This document shows positions 33,691-43,072 of a stretch of DNA of 64,000 nucleotides, piece after piece. Below the pieces are notes generated by a model, which was not told the DNA's origin, made no database searches, and worked only from the letters and a program-made list of their open reading frames with translations. This stretch comes from Flagellimonas sp. 389 (GTDB lineage Bacteria; Bacteroidota; Bacteroidia; Flavobacteriales; Flavobacteriaceae): positions 1 to 64,000 of the forward strand of contig NZ_JAHCMU010000014.1 in assembly GCF_018449435.1 (NCBI RefSeq). The letters run 5' to 3'. The translations under genes were made by a program, and so were the position numbers. Each line of letters begins with the position of its first letter. The stretch's first letter is position 1.

Positions 33691-35354
33691 ACCCTTTCAA
33701 GAGAAAAGTTGGAATGGGAATCCAATTCTTCTTCCAGCTTTTCCTTAAAAAAAAGTATTTGAGCATCGTCGTAATTGTATGCGTTTTTGAATTCATCGAG
33801 AACAGGTTGCATGTATTTACGAACACTTTCAATATCGAAATATAGCCTTCCCGTTCTTCTAATAAAGAAATCCATCGGGTTTAACGCCATTTCATGGGCA
33901 ATAGAAAACCGCACTTCGGCAAGAAGCATTTTTAAGGAAACATCTTCTTGCTTTAACTCAGCATAGTTTTCTAAGATAGCTTCAGTTTGTTTTCCATAGT
34001 TGGTTACCAAATACCAAGCATCGTAAGCTGTAAATCTATCGGTCTTAATACGCTCAAAAACCTCATCAATATATTTTTTTACATGTTTGAATTTTTTGAA
34101 ATCACTTCCGCAAAGTGCAATCTTATCTGTGGTGCAAGGTTTGAAGGTCAATTTCTCTTCTTCTTCCATTTTTTTGGTTATCCTGTTCACTACGCGTTCC
34201 GCCATCTTACGATAACCTGTAAGTTTACCCCCGGCAATACTTACCAGTCCGGTATCCGATGTGAAAATTTCGTCTTTTCTGGAAAGTTCGGAGGCTGATT
34301 TTCCTTCTTCATGAATCAACGGTCGTAGACCTGCCCAAGATGAGATGATATCTTCCATCTCCAAATTAATATCCGGAAACATATTATTGACAGCAGAAAT
34401 CAAATAAATGGCATCCGCTAAATCGGTTTTAATATTGTCCTTATCCAAATTAAAATTGGTATCCGTTGTACCTACGTAGGTGATTTTACCCCTTGGAATG
34501 GCAAACATCATCCTACCATCCGGAATATCAAAATACACCGACTGTCTTACAGGGAGCTTCTCTCTAGGAAAAACCAGATGAACCCCCTTTGTCAAGTGTA
34601 AACGTTTCCCTTTTTTTGAGTTATTTACGCTCCTGAGTTCATCTACCCAAGGCCCTGCTGCGCTAATGACATATTTTGATTTAATTGTAAACGCTTCCCC
34701 TGTGGCTTCATCGTTTACAGTGACCCCGGCCACCTTATCGTCTTCGTAAAGGAAGCCTGTCACTTTTGCATAGTTCAACGCTTCGGCGCCGTGTTTAAGG
34801 CTTGTCTTTATATTTTCAATGGTCAGTCGTGAATCATCCGTTCTGTATTCTGCATAATACCCCGCACCATTTAATATTTTCTTTGGAAGCAATGGTTCTA
34901 GTTTTAGAGCCTCTTTTTTCTCCAACATCTGTCTTTTGTCATCCCCTGTAACCTGTGCAAGAATATCATACACTTTTAGACCAATGGATGTCAGCCATTT
35001 TCCATAAGAGCCTCCTTCAATAAGTGGCAAGAGCATTTTCTCCGGAAGTACTAAATGCGGCGCTAACTTGTGCACAATGGCCCTTTCGGAACCAACTTCC
35101 TTAACCAACCAAAAATCGAACTGCTTTAAATATCTTAGACCACCATGAATAAGTTTGGTAGATTTACTGCTTGTTCCAGAAGCAAAATCGCCTTTCTCCA
35201 ATAAGGCCACCTTCATTCCTCTTGAAGCCGCATCCAGCGCAATTCCACCTCCGGTAATTCCACCTCCTATGACAACAAGGTCAAACTGTTCTTTGGAAAT
35301 TCTTTGGATGGTCGCTGTTCTATCCAGATTGGAAAATCGCATATTCTCTTTCAT
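33687..35354 (-). CDS. glpD: Glycerol-3-phosphate dehydrogenase, FAD-dependent
   Basis: Start set at M-K-E-N-M-R-F (35,354); the frame extends to 35,396 without good reason. About 555 residues. FAD-binding G-G-G-I-T-G-G-G at the N-terminus, S-S-K-S-T-K-L-I-H-G-G-L-R-Y-L and A-G-P-W-V-D are family marks; a C-terminal cap region is present. It oxidises glycerol-3-phosphate to dihydroxyacetone phosphate at the inner membrane and passes electrons to quinone. No glycerol kinase or facilitator gene adjoins it. Confidence 0.93.
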   Translation of the reverse strand: MKENMRFSNLDRTATIQRISKEQFDLVVIGGGITGGGIALDAASRGMKVALLEKGDFASGTSSKSTKLIHGGLRYLKQFDFWLVKEVGSERAIVHKLAPHLVLPEKMLLPLIEGGSYGKWLTSIGLKVYDILAQVTGDDKRQMLEKKEALKLEPLLPKKILNGAGYYAEYRTDDSRLTIENIKTSLKHGAEALNYAKVTGFLYEDDKVAGVTVNDEATGEAFTIKSKYVISAAGPWVDELRSVNNSKKGKRLHLTKGVHLVFPREKLPVRQSVYFDIPDGRMMFAIPRGKITYVGTTDTNFNLDKDNIKTDLADAIYLISAVNNMFPDINLEMEDIISSWAGLRPLIHEEGKSASELSRKDEIFTSDTGLVSIAGGKLTGYRKMAERVVNRITKKMEEEEKLTFKPCTTDKIALCGSDFKKFKHVKKYIDEVFERIKTDRFTAYDAWYLVTNYGKQTEAILENYAELKQEDVSLKMLLAEVRFSIAHEMALNPMDFFIRRTGRLYFDIESVRKYMQPVLDEFKNAYNYDDAQILFFKEKLEEELDSHSNFSLERV

Positions 35355-35434
35355 ATGTATAGCAATTTGTAAAACGTAATTGTCAAAATTACACAAAATG
35401 TAAACGTTTACAGTGCTGTTGAATTAAGTTTGCA

Positions 35435-35749
35435 TTAAATCTGTTTGGAAAAATCGTACTCTCGCTCTACCAAACAAACTCTGACCTTATACCAAGAATA
35501 CCAATCTTTTATCCCTTTTTGCTGTGCAAACTGATGCTCTATATTTGATTTCCAGTCAGCAATGGCCCTCAAACTCTCCCAATAACTTATGGTTATGCCC
35601 AAGCCATCTCTGGCACTTTCAAAATCTAAAAAACCCGGCTGTTGACGAGCTAGCGCTTCCATCTTTGATGCCATTTCTGCATACCCATCATCACCTTCCG
35701 TTCGTTTGCTTGTGAAAATTACCGCATAGTATGGTTTTTGCAGCTCCAT
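35435..35749 (-). CDS. Antibiotic biosynthesis monooxygenase-like (ABM) protein
   Basis: 104 residues with the dimeric alpha-beta barrel ABM pattern: Y-A-V-I-F-T-S-K-R, M-A-S-K-M-E-A-L-A-R-Q-Q-P-G-F-L-D-F-E-S and S-Y-W-E-S-L-R-A-I-A-D-W. Such proteins are small oxygenases or haem/quinone-binding enzymes. Its start directly follows the stop of the upstream gene, so the two are an operon. Confidence 0.85.
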   Translation of the reverse strand: MELQKPYYAVIFTSKRTEGDDGYAEMASKMEALARQQPGFLDFESARDGLGITISYWESLRAIADWKSNIEHQFAQQKGIKDWYSWYKVRVCLVEREYDFSKQI

Positions 35750-36106
35750 TTAGCTTATGTATTTTTTTTCAAGAAAGTATTGAACCAAGGCTTCTTTCAT
35801 TAAAACAGATTGCTCTCCTGCTTTTAAAGGTGGTAACTGCTCTTTGACTTTGTAATGTGGCCAACCGTCCTCATCAAAGAAATCAAAATCATAATATCCA
35901 TAAGGTTCCAGCAATCTACAAATGGCAATATGCATCAGGTTAACTTTCTCATCTTTTTTAAAGCTTCTATGAAAATTACCCAATTCCTGCACCCCTACCA
36001 AGTAGATGATCCCGTCAATCTCCAAGGGGTCGCCATCAGAGAACTGATTCGACAGTTTATCCACTAACAAATCCCATCTTTCCTTGAGTTTTTCGTCTCT
36101 AGACAT
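35750..36106 (-). CDS. Conserved hypothetical protein
   Basis: 118 residues from M-S-R-D-E-K-L (36,106), preferred over the ATG at 36,127. Acidic and aromatic (G-Y-Y-D-F-D-F-F-D-E-D-G-W-P-H-Y), no signal peptide or membrane segment. I recognise it only as a type of small cytosolic protein common in Bacteroidota. Co-transcribed with the ABM-like gene. Confidence 0.7.
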   Translation of the reverse strand: MSRDEKLKERWDLLVDKLSNQFSDGDPLEIDGIIYLVGVQELGNFHRSFKKDEKVNLMHIAICRLLEPYGYYDFDFFDEDGWPHYKVKEQLPPLKAGEQSVLMKEALVQYFLEKKYIS

Positions 36107-36167
36107 GTGCTTTTTTAGAAGCTTCAAAGGTACAAATCAATATCCTATATTTGTTGAAAACCTGTAT

Positions 36168-36701
36168 ATGAGCTTTTTGGATATTGTTATAGGTATACTT
36201 TTAGTATGGGGTCTTTACAAAGGTCTTAAAAATGGACTTTTTGTTGAGATAGCTTCTCTAGTGGCACTTATAGCAGGTATTTATGGAGCAATACATTTCT
36301 CCTACATTGCTGGGGATTATCTTGCAGAAAACATGAACTGGAGTGAGCGCTATCTAAAAATTGCCGCTTTTCTCATTACTTTCTTTGCCATTGTTCTATT
36401 GGTTCATTTTGCTGGTAAGTTCTTGACCAAAATTGCCGATTTTGCCATGCTAGGCCTTTTGAACAAAATCGCTGGCGGTATTTTTGGAGCCTTAAAGGTT
36501 GCTATTATAATAGGTGCATTATTGGTTTTTTTCGAAAGACTCAATTCATCTTTCAACTTTATCAATGAGGACACAAAGAAAGAATCCATCTTTTACGAAC
36601 CCGTAAAGGAAATTGGGGCTATCGTTTTTGGACTTGTGCTCCAAGATAAAATAGAGACGTCCAATGAGTTTGATAATCAAGAAGGTTCATCGTCCCTATA
36701 A
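36168..36701 (+). CDS. CvpA-family membrane protein
   Basis: 177 residues from M-S-F-L-D-I-V-I (36,168); the upstream in-frame ATG at 36,084 overlaps the opposite gene. Four membrane segments with the family pattern (L-Y-K-G-L-K-N-G-L, then F-L-T-K-I-A-D-F ... N-K-I-A-G-G-I-F-G). CvpA proteins are linked to envelope stress tolerance and colicin V export; here probably general. Confidence 0.85.
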   Translation: MSFLDIVIGILLVWGLYKGLKNGLFVEIASLVALIAGIYGAIHFSYIAGDYLAENMNWSERYLKIAAFLITFFAIVLLVHFAGKFLTKIADFAMLGLLNKIAGGIFGALKVAIIIGALLVFFERLNSSFNFINEDTKKESIFYEPVKEIGAIVFGLVLQDKIETSNEFDNQEGSSSL

Positions 36702-36710
36702 ACGGATTCT

Positions 36711-36780
36711 TTTTATCGATAAAAGGAAGTCGCATTTACCATTCATCGATCCAAGGGATTCAAATTTGCCACTTATCGGA
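36711..36780 (+). promoter_or_regulatory. Three-fold 30-bp-phased repeat upstream of the CAP-domain gene
   Basis: The perfect palindrome TTTTATCGATAAAA (36,711-36,724), ATTTACCATTCATCGAT (36,734-36,750) and ATTTGCCACTTATCGGA (36,764-36,780) place ATCGAT or ATCGGA at exactly 30-bp steps (36,715, 36,745, 36,775). Three-turn phasing on one DNA face suggests cooperative binding of a dimeric regulator, possibly a LytTR protein. It lies about 110-180 bp before the CAP gene. Confidence 0.55.
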
Positions 36781-36888
36781 TTATTCTGAATCCTATAGAA
36801 CTTTTATGGTCGAGCTATCGCCCCTCCATAGTTTAGTTTCCAGAACACAGGAAATCCTTAGAACAGATTTCTACCAGTACCCCTGAAA

Positions 36889-37401
36889 ATGAAAAAAAGA
36901 TATTACACTATGTGTGTCGTGGCGCTAGCCATAGCACTCACCACGTGCAGTAAAAGTGCATCAGTTGAAGAGGAAGGCATTTTAACCGAAGGTTTGGGCG
37001 AAAGCGAAAAAGTCGTTGTAGATGCCACGAAAATGGAAAAAGATCTTCTTGATTTGATCAATCAATACAGAGCAGAAACAGGAGCTACCAAACTACAGTC
37101 CAGTACATCTTCCTATAAGTATGCAAAGGATCATAACGTTTACATGATCGGTCAAAACAAATTGAGCCATGATAATTTTGATTCCAGAGCTTCCAAAATA
37201 GCAAGTGAAATAAATGCTGTGGATATTGGCGAAAATGTAGCAAGACATTATGCTACTGCACAATCTACATTGGATGGCTGGTTGAAAAGTTCTTCGCACA
37301 AAACAACTATTGAAGGAGATTATACCCATACCGTTTTAAGTGTGCAGCTTGATAAAGAAGGTAGACCTTATTTTACCCAGATTTTTATGAAGGTGAAATA
37401 A
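36889..37401 (+). CDS. CAP/SCP-domain lipoprotein
   Basis: 170 residues. N-terminal M-K-K-R-Y-Y with lipobox-like L-T-T-C, then a CAP domain: L-L-D-L-I-N-Q-Y-R-A-E-T-G, H-D-N-F (metal-site His), I-G-E-N-V-A and a late H-K-T-T-I-E-G-D-Y-T-H. Family members act extracellularly; in bacteria their role is open. Preceded by the phased repeat. Confidence 0.8.
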   Translation: MKKRYYTMCVVALAIALTTCSKSASVEEEGILTEGLGESEKVVVDATKMEKDLLDLINQYRAETGATKLQSSTSSYKYAKDHNVYMIGQNKLSHDNFDSRASKIASEINAVDIGENVARHYATAQSTLDGWLKSSSHKTTIEGDYTHTVLSVQLDKEGRPYFTQIFMKVK

Positions 37402-37437
37402 CGTTATAGGAAGAAATATAGTGCCCAAATGATTGAA

Positions 37438-37462
37438 GCTCTTGCCCTGCAAGGGCTTTTTT
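37438..37462 (+). terminator. Terminator after the CAP-domain gene
   Basis: GCTCTTGC / GCAAGGGC stem (37,438-37,445 and 37,449-37,456, one G-U pair) with a 3-nt loop and six T residues. Confidence 0.75.
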
Positions 37463-37520
37463 ATTAAATGCCCTATGCAGCACCAAAGGTTTTTTATACC
37501 TTTCCTTAAATTCTTTGAAT

Positions 37521-38060
37521 ATGGCCATAAAAGCTCCTTTCAATCTTAACAAATGGGTAGCGGAAAACCGTGATACGCTTAAACCCCCTGTAGGCAATAA
37601 AAATCTTTATAAAGATGCTGGAGACTATATTGTGATGATTGTTGCCGGTCCTAATGCGCGTAAAGATTATCATTATAACGAAACCGAAGAGCTATTTTAT
37701 CAGTTGGAAGGAAATATAGAAGTCCACATTCAGGAAGACGGGCAGAAAAAAACCATGAAATTGGGCCCGGGAGATATGTATCTCCATCCTGCTAAGGTTC
37801 CACATTCCCCTGTGCGTTATGAGGGTTCCATCGGACTTGTTGTTGAAAGAAAGCGCAATCATATGAATGTGGACGACGGTCTATTGTGGTTTTGTGATAA
37901 TTGCAATAACAAACTCTATGAAGCCTATTTTACACTGCATGATATTGAAAAAGATTTTCTGAGTCACTTTAAGCATTTTTACAATTCTGAAGCACTACGT
38001 ACATGTGATAATTGTGGAACCGTAATGCCAGTTGATGAACGATTTATAGCTAAAGAATAA
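37521..38060 (+). CDS. nbaC: 3-Hydroxyanthranilate 3,4-dioxygenase
   Basis: 179 residues from ATG 37,521. Opens the ring of 3-hydroxyanthranilate in the kynurenine route (tryptophan breakdown or quinolinate/NAD synthesis). Fe ligands are expected in Y-H-Y-N-E-T-E-E and K-V-P-H-S-P; the C-terminal rubredoxin-like site has two C-D-N-C clusters as in bacterial and yeast enzymes. The other kynurenine genes are not in the window. Confidence 0.93.
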   Translation: MAIKAPFNLNKWVAENRDTLKPPVGNKNLYKDAGDYIVMIVAGPNARKDYHYNETEELFYQLEGNIEVHIQEDGQKKTMKLGPGDMYLHPAKVPHSPVRYEGSIGLVVERKRNHMNVDDGLLWFCDNCNNKLYEAYFTLHDIEKDFLSHFKHFYNSEALRTCDNCGTVMPVDERFIAKE

Positions 38061-38065
38061 TCACT

Positions 38066-38437
38066 ATGATTTACGTTGCAAAAGTTTTTATCGTCCTCGT
38101 AGCCGTTCTACATTTTTACTTTTTATGGCTAGAGATGTTCGCGTGGACCACGAAAGGGAGAAAAGTATTTCGCAAGTTTCCACAAGATTTGTTTGAGCCA
38201 ACCAAGGCCATGGCAGCCAACCAAGGGTTGTACAATGGCTTTTTAGCGGCCGGGTTGTTATGGTCCTTATTTATCCAAAATCCAGATTGGCAAATCTATG
38301 TAGCCTTATTTTTTCTTGGTTGTGTTGTAGTCGCTGGGGTTTATGGTGCATATTCCGTTTCCAAAAAAATATTTATGGTACAGGCAGTTCCGGCAATTTT
38401 TGGTATTCTCTCGCTTTTGTTTCATTATTTCATTTGA
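38066..38437 (+). CDS. DUF1304 membrane protein
   Basis: 123 residues with four hydrophobic segments. F-Y-F-L-W-L-E-M-F-A-W and N-Q-G-L-Y-N-G-F-L-A are DUF1304 hallmarks. Function unknown. It starts 5 bp after the dioxygenase gene, so co-transcription is likely, though a functional link is not established. Confidence 0.85.
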   Translation: MIYVAKVFIVLVAVLHFYFLWLEMFAWTTKGRKVFRKFPQDLFEPTKAMAANQGLYNGFLAAGLLWSLFIQNPDWQIYVALFFLGCVVVAGVYGAYSVSKKIFMVQAVPAIFGILSLLFHYFI

Positions 38438-38512
38438 AAAATCCCTACTCGGTACATCAGGATTATTCGTAGTTTTGAAAAAATATAACAATTCACGCAT
38501 AAAAAGTTATAA

Positions 38513-40066
38513 ATGTCAAATATTGCAACAGCTTTTGGAATACACGAAGCACTAAAACAATTAGGGCTAAGTGAAATAAACGAAGGTACATCCACAGGTA
38601 CCAAGAATTTTGGGTCTGGTGAAACAATCTCTTCCTATTCCCCTGTAGATGGGACACTCATTGGGAAAGTAAAAACTACGACCGAAGCCGATTATGGTAA
38701 AGTAATGGATGCCGCTACTTCTGCTTTTAAAGATTGGCGTTTAAAACCCGCTCCACTACGAGGTGAAATTGTAAGACAATTTGGGGAAAAGCTTCGTGAA
38801 CTTAAAGAACCTCTTGGAAAATTGGTTTCCTATGAAATGGGGAAATCGTATCAGGAAGGATTGGGCGAAGTTCAGGAAATGATAGATATCTGTGATTTTG
38901 CTGTAGGACTTTCAAGACAATTGCACGGATTGACCATGCATTCTGAAAGACCAGGCCATAGAATGTACGAACAGTACCATCCCCTGGGCGTGGTAGGGAT
39001 TATTTCCGCTTTTAATTTTCCAGTGGCAGTTTGGGCATGGAATACGGCACTAGCTTGGGTTTGTGGCGATGTATGTATTTGGAAACCATCAGAAAAAACA
39101 CCTTTATGTGGTGTCGCTTGCCAAAATATAATAACGCAAGTCTTAAAAGAAAATAACCTTCCCGAAGGCATTTCTTGTCTAATTAATGGCGATTACAAAG
39201 TAGGTGAGTTGATGACCAGCGATAATAGAATTCCGTTGGTCTCAGCAACTGGCTCCATACGTATGGGAAAAATTGTAGCAAAAGCAGTCGCTGCAAGGTT
39301 AGGAAAATCTTTATTGGAACTAGGGGGCAACAATGCTATTATTGTTACCCCAGATGCAGATATTAAAATGACCGTAATAGGAGCGGTTTTTGGAGCCGTG
39401 GGAACCGCAGGACAACGTTGTACATCAACAAGACGCTTGATCGTTCATGAATCTGTTTATGATCAAGTGAAAAATGCTGTAACCGATGCTTATAAACAAC
39501 TTAGAATTGGGAATCCTTTGGATGAAAACAACCATGTAGGTCCACTAATAGATACTGAAGCTGTAAAAATGTACAACAGTGCTTTAGAAAAAGCTAAAGC
39601 AGAAGGCGGAAGTGTTTTAATTGAAGGAGGCGTTTTGGTTGGTGACGGTTATGAAAGTGGATGTTACGTAAAACCTGCTATTGTTGAAGCCGACAATTCG
39701 TTTAAAATAGTCCAAGAAGAAACCTTTGCGCCTATTTTGTATGTTTTGAAATATTCTGGTGGAATAGAAAATGCCATTGCACAGCAAAATGGAGTAGTAC
39801 AAGGGCTTTCTTCGGCAATCATGACCAATAACCTGCGTGAAGCCGAACGCTTTCTATCCGCATCTGGGAGTGATTGCGGTATTGCAAATGTAAATATCGG
39901 TACTTCGGGAGCGGAGATTGGTGGAGCCTTTGGCGGTGAAAAAGAGACAGGTGGCGGGCGAGAAAGTGGTTCTGATGCTTGGAAAGTTTATATGAGAAGG
40001 CAAACAAACACTATAAATTACACCACAGAGCTGCCCTTGGCACAAGGCATTAAATTTGATTTGTAA
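38513..40066 (+). CDS. ALDH7-type aldehyde dehydrogenase (aminoadipate semialdehyde type)
   Basis: 517 residues of the antiquitin-like ALDH7 group: N-terminal G-I-H-E-A-L-K-Q-L-G-L, catalytic E-L-G-G-N-N-A-I and nucleophile Cys in G-T-A-G-Q-R-C-T-S, and the C-terminal G-G-A-F-G-G-E-K-E-T-G-G-G-R-E-S-G-S-D-A-W-K. ALDH7 enzymes oxidise alpha-aminoadipate semialdehyde in lysine breakdown; another aldehyde cannot be excluded. Confidence 0.9.
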   Translation: MSNIATAFGIHEALKQLGLSEINEGTSTGTKNFGSGETISSYSPVDGTLIGKVKTTTEADYGKVMDAATSAFKDWRLKPAPLRGEIVRQFGEKLRELKEPLGKLVSYEMGKSYQEGLGEVQEMIDICDFAVGLSRQLHGLTMHSERPGHRMYEQYHPLGVVGIISAFNFPVAVWAWNTALAWVCGDVCIWKPSEKTPLCGVACQNIITQVLKENNLPEGISCLINGDYKVGELMTSDNRIPLVSATGSIRMGKIVAKAVAARLGKSLLELGGNNAIIVTPDADIKMTVIGAVFGAVGTAGQRCTSTRRLIVHESVYDQVKNAVTDAYKQLRIGNPLDENNHVGPLIDTEAVKMYNSALEKAKAEGGSVLIEGGVLVGDGYESGCYVKPAIVEADNSFKIVQEETFAPILYVLKYSGGIENAIAQQNGVVQGLSSAIMTNNLREAERFLSASGSDCGIANVNIGTSGAEIGGAFGGEKETGGGRESGSDAWKVYMRRQTNTINYTTELPLAQGIKFDL

Positions 40067-40515
40067 GAGAAAAGGCCGCTATTCTGGATGAACACAAAAT
40101 AGACAGCCTTTCAAACAATTTAACTAACTAACTCAAACTTAAATCAAACCCTATTTCAATGCCGGATCTTTGTCGGGAGAAATAGGGTTTTTTACCTAAT
40201 ATTTATTTCAAATTTCAGCATATTTCTACAAGAATTTAGACACTCTAGTATCATTGGTCTTAAAAAGTGTATGGTTGGTATTTTTATGCACATCTTCAGT
40301 TTTGAGAAATCTTCATCTTTCAAGTTATAATCCCTTAATAACCTTGTATTCTTCGCTTTAAATTCTTTTTTTAACATTTTTTTAATACTTTGGTGTTCTG
40401 AAAGGATTGCCCTCGGTTATCGAGGGTACTGCTTTTAAAAACGATCAAGGCATCAATAAACAAAATAATGGCTAATACAATTCTCAACTAAAAGTTTAAC
40501 CAAAACACTAAAAAA
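40067..40515. other. Intergenic region with terminator
   Basis: About 450 bp between the dehydrogenase and the next gene. It holds one strong terminator. A 61-codon frame on the minus strand (40,192-40,377) looks random. GGTTATCGAGGGTACTG near 40,415 is not clearly anything. The next gene's promoter should lie in the last 100 bp. Confidence 0.6.
40146..40193 (+). terminator. Strong terminator of the ALDH7 gene
   Basis: AAACCCTATTTC and GAAATAGGGTTT pair perfectly over 12 bp, followed by a T-run to 40,193. Confidence 0.85.
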
Positions 40516-41073
40516 ATGAATTTTGAAGATTTTGATATTTGGCTTTGGATCATCCCAATATTGGTTGGAATTTTCGCTGGTATTCTAGGATATCTTATTG
40601 GGAAAGGGAAAAACGTCCCTTCTGTAGATTATTCTTCAGACATCAATGCCTTAGAGGTTCAAAATGCAAAGTTGAAGGCAGACCTAGAAATTTGCACAAA
40701 AAGGCTTAATATCTCAAAAACCCCTAAAAAACAAGCTGATTCTGCCCCAGCTATTTCTGAACCCATTACATTGGGTTTTGATAAAGATGTTGCAAAAAAA
40801 GCGCTAGGAAAAAAAGTAAAAGAAGATGATTTGAAGATAGTGGAAGGTATAGGTCCTAAAATTGAAGGACTGTTCCATAATTTTGAAATAAAAACTTGGA
40901 AGGCTCTATCCGAAACTTCCACAGATAAGTGCCAAGAAGTATTGAACTCTGGAGGTGACCGATACAGAATTCATGACCCTGCATCTTGGCCCATGCAAGC
41001 CAAAATGGCTTACGAGGGACAGTGGAAAGAATTGGCCAAATGGCAGGACAAGCACAAATCAGGTAAATTCTGA
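40516..41073 (+). CDS. Membrane protein with helix-hairpin-helix-like domain
   Basis: 185 residues. One N-terminal membrane segment (W-L-W-I-I-P-I-L-V-G-I-F-A-G), a coiled coil (about 45-65) and a domain like the predicted 5' nuclease/helix-hairpin-helix family (D-D-L-K-I-V-E-G-I-G-P-K-I-E-G-L-F, then S-W-P-M-Q-A). Such proteins are common in Bacteroidota, with unknown function; nuclease activity has not been shown. Confidence 0.75.
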   Translation: MNFEDFDIWLWIIPILVGIFAGILGYLIGKGKNVPSVDYSSDINALEVQNAKLKADLEICTKRLNISKTPKKQADSAPAISEPITLGFDKDVAKKALGKKVKEDDLKIVEGIGPKIEGLFHNFEIKTWKALSETSTDKCQEVLNSGGDRYRIHDPASWPMQAKMAYEGQWKELAKWQDKHKSGKF

Positions 41074-41101
41074 TTTATGTATTTAAAATAAAAAATGTCG
41101 A

Positions 41102-42097
41102 TTACAAAGTTCCGTTGGCCTCGACCCATTTAAATTTATATTGGTCTTGACCAAATTGCATGCGTTCCGAGATTCTTTGAAGTCGGTCTGGTAATTTCAT
41201 CAAATAATCACGAGCTTTTTCCGCTTGGTCAGAAAGCCCTCTTAAATTTCCTACTTCCCAATAGTCATTCAACTTTTTAAGAATTTCAATGTAATCTTGC
41301 GCCGTGTAAACTCCAAGTCGTTGTGCACAGTTGGAAAAAAGTTCAAAAGCAGCTCCGATACTATCCCCAGATTCTCTTAAAAAATGAGCAGGCATTACAA
41401 TTTTTTTCTTCATCATGTCGGCAAAGGCATTAACCATTCCACTGGGGTCTTGTCCCAAAATCGTCTTTACAAACTCGCGATAGGCCAGATGGTGTCTCAT
41501 CTCATCCCCAGCTATGATGTTGCACATTTTTCCTAAGACGGCATTTCCTTTTTGTTTTGCCATTTTGCCCACACGCTTGTGTGAGATATTGGTAGCCAAT
41601 TCTTGAAATGTAGTGTAAACAAAGTTTTTGTAGGGGTCTCTATCCGTACCAATATCAAATCCGTCAGCAATTAAATGTTGGGTGGTAATTTCAATCTCCC
41701 GCATATTGACCCTTCCGGATAGATACAGATATTTGTTGAGCACATCGCCATGTCTATTCTCTTCTGCTGTCCATGCCCTCACCCATTTGCTCCATCCATT
41801 TTCTTTACCGTTGTGCTGATCTATTCCTTCAACATCCATTAACCAAGATTCATAGGTTGGCAAAGCTTCTTCCGTTATGGTATCGGCTACAAGCGTAACC
41901 CAAAAATCATAGCCAAGTTCCTTGGCCTCTTCTCGTATTTGTTCTGTTTCAGTAAAGAACTTATCACTTTGGGAATCTGGCAAAAAATCGCTCGGTTGCC
42001 ATATTTCCTCTATGGGCACCAAAAATGAATCCATAAAACCCTTCACTTTTGGTTCTATAGCTTGCATTACTTCTAATCTTATATTTTTTAACGACAT
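41102..42097 (-). CDS. Acyl-ACP desaturase
   Basis: 331 residues of the soluble di-iron stearoyl-ACP desaturase family. The iron ligands lie in helices with E-E-N-R-H-G-D and D-E-M-R-H-H; the N-terminal F-T-E-T-E and the W-x-x-E-E region fit as well. It adds a double bond to acyl-ACP for membrane lipids. It faces the 40.5-kb gene convergently. Confidence 0.9.
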   Translation of the reverse strand: MSLKNIRLEVMQAIEPKVKGFMDSFLVPIEEIWQPSDFLPDSQSDKFFTETEQIREEAKELGYDFWVTLVADTITEEALPTYESWLMDVEGIDQHNGKENGWSKWVRAWTAEENRHGDVLNKYLYLSGRVNMREIEITTQHLIADGFDIGTDRDPYKNFVYTTFQELATNISHKRVGKMAKQKGNAVLGKMCNIIAGDEMRHHLAYREFVKTILGQDPSGMVNAFADMMKKKIVMPAHFLRESGDSIGAAFELFSNCAQRLGVYTAQDYIEILKKLNDYWEVGNLRGLSDQAEKARDYLMKLPDRLQRISERMQFGQDQYKFKWVEANGTL

Positions 42098-42152
42098 AGC
42101 ATATCTTTTAAGTAAAGGTCTTCATTAAAATTCAATAAAGCGTGGATTTGTT

Positions 42153-42878
42153 CTAGTTTCTTCCTGTTTCTCCTTCGTAGAAAGTATGTACAGGATCACT
42201 TTGCCAAAACGCTTTCGTTTCCGCATCCAACAAAGTCAATGCACCCATAAAAGCAGCACCCGTATCTACATTCCAAATATTCGCCCTGTTTTTAGGAGGT
42301 ACCTGTTCTTTCTTTGAAACTGGTGTGTGACCAATAAAGATTTCTTTGTAGTGAATCAATCGTTTTGGAAAGTTTTCATCTTCAGGGTTTAATTCAGGAT
42401 TTAATGCTTGTGCCATTTCCCATAATGTGCGGTCCCAGTAAAAGGTTTGGTGAAAGTATTCATAATCCACTCCCTTAAGATTGGTATAACCTGCATGAAG
42501 GTAAAGTCTGTTATTGACATCCAGATGATAGTTTTGTAACTGGGCATAAAATTCCAAATGTTCTTCCCATTTTTCTTTTTTCACACCCAAATAAGAATCC
42601 CTCGTAGCCTTTCCACCATGGGCCAACCATTGGGGATTCTCCTTTTTGGTCAATAACCACTCTCTGCAGAGTTCATCATGGTTACCACGGATAAATGTAC
42701 AGTTGAACTCTTTTTTTAAATAAATGAGAAAATCAACGGTTTCTACCGCTGTGCTCCACCCGTCTACATAATCCCCCAAAAAAATAAGATGGTCATCCGT
42801 GCTTACTTCAGCTTTTACCAAAAGTTGTTCCAAGGCTCTCATCCCAGAATGAATATCCCCTACTACCAGTGTTCGCAT
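42153..42878 (-). CDS. PPP-family metallophosphatase
   Basis: 241 residues with the metal-binding motif order of the PPP family: G-D-I-H-S-G, G-D-Y-V-D-G, G-N-H-D-E, a later His in L-H-A-G-Y and G-H-T-P. Similar enzymes hydrolyse phosphoproteins or diadenosine tetraphosphate; substrate unresolved. Confidence 0.9.
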   Translation of the reverse strand: MRTLVVGDIHSGMRALEQLLVKAEVSTDDHLIFLGDYVDGWSTAVETVDFLIYLKKEFNCTFIRGNHDELCREWLLTKKENPQWLAHGGKATRDSYLGVKKEKWEEHLEFYAQLQNYHLDVNNRLYLHAGYTNLKGVDYEYFHQTFYWDRTLWEMAQALNPELNPEDENFPKRLIHYKEIFIGHTPVSKKEQVPPKNRANIWNVDTGAAFMGALTLLDAETKAFWQSDPVHTFYEGETGRN

Positions 42879-43072
42879 CTACTAAATTTTGGGCAATTAT
42901 ACGGAACAAATGATTCCCTGCATTAAAAAAGAACATAAAGTTAAAACTGTAGATTTCCATTTTGGTTTAGGTTTACAATTAATAGTGTATTTCATCGATT
43001 TTTGTAGGACACTTTAACAATACTTTAAGTTTTTTGTTATATTGAAAGGCTATTCAATTAAACCTCGACTAT

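Noticed and set aside
40192..40377. 61-codon minus-strand frame in the gap after the ALDH7 gene
   Set aside because: Low-complexity AT-rich sequence, no ribosome-binding context or family match.
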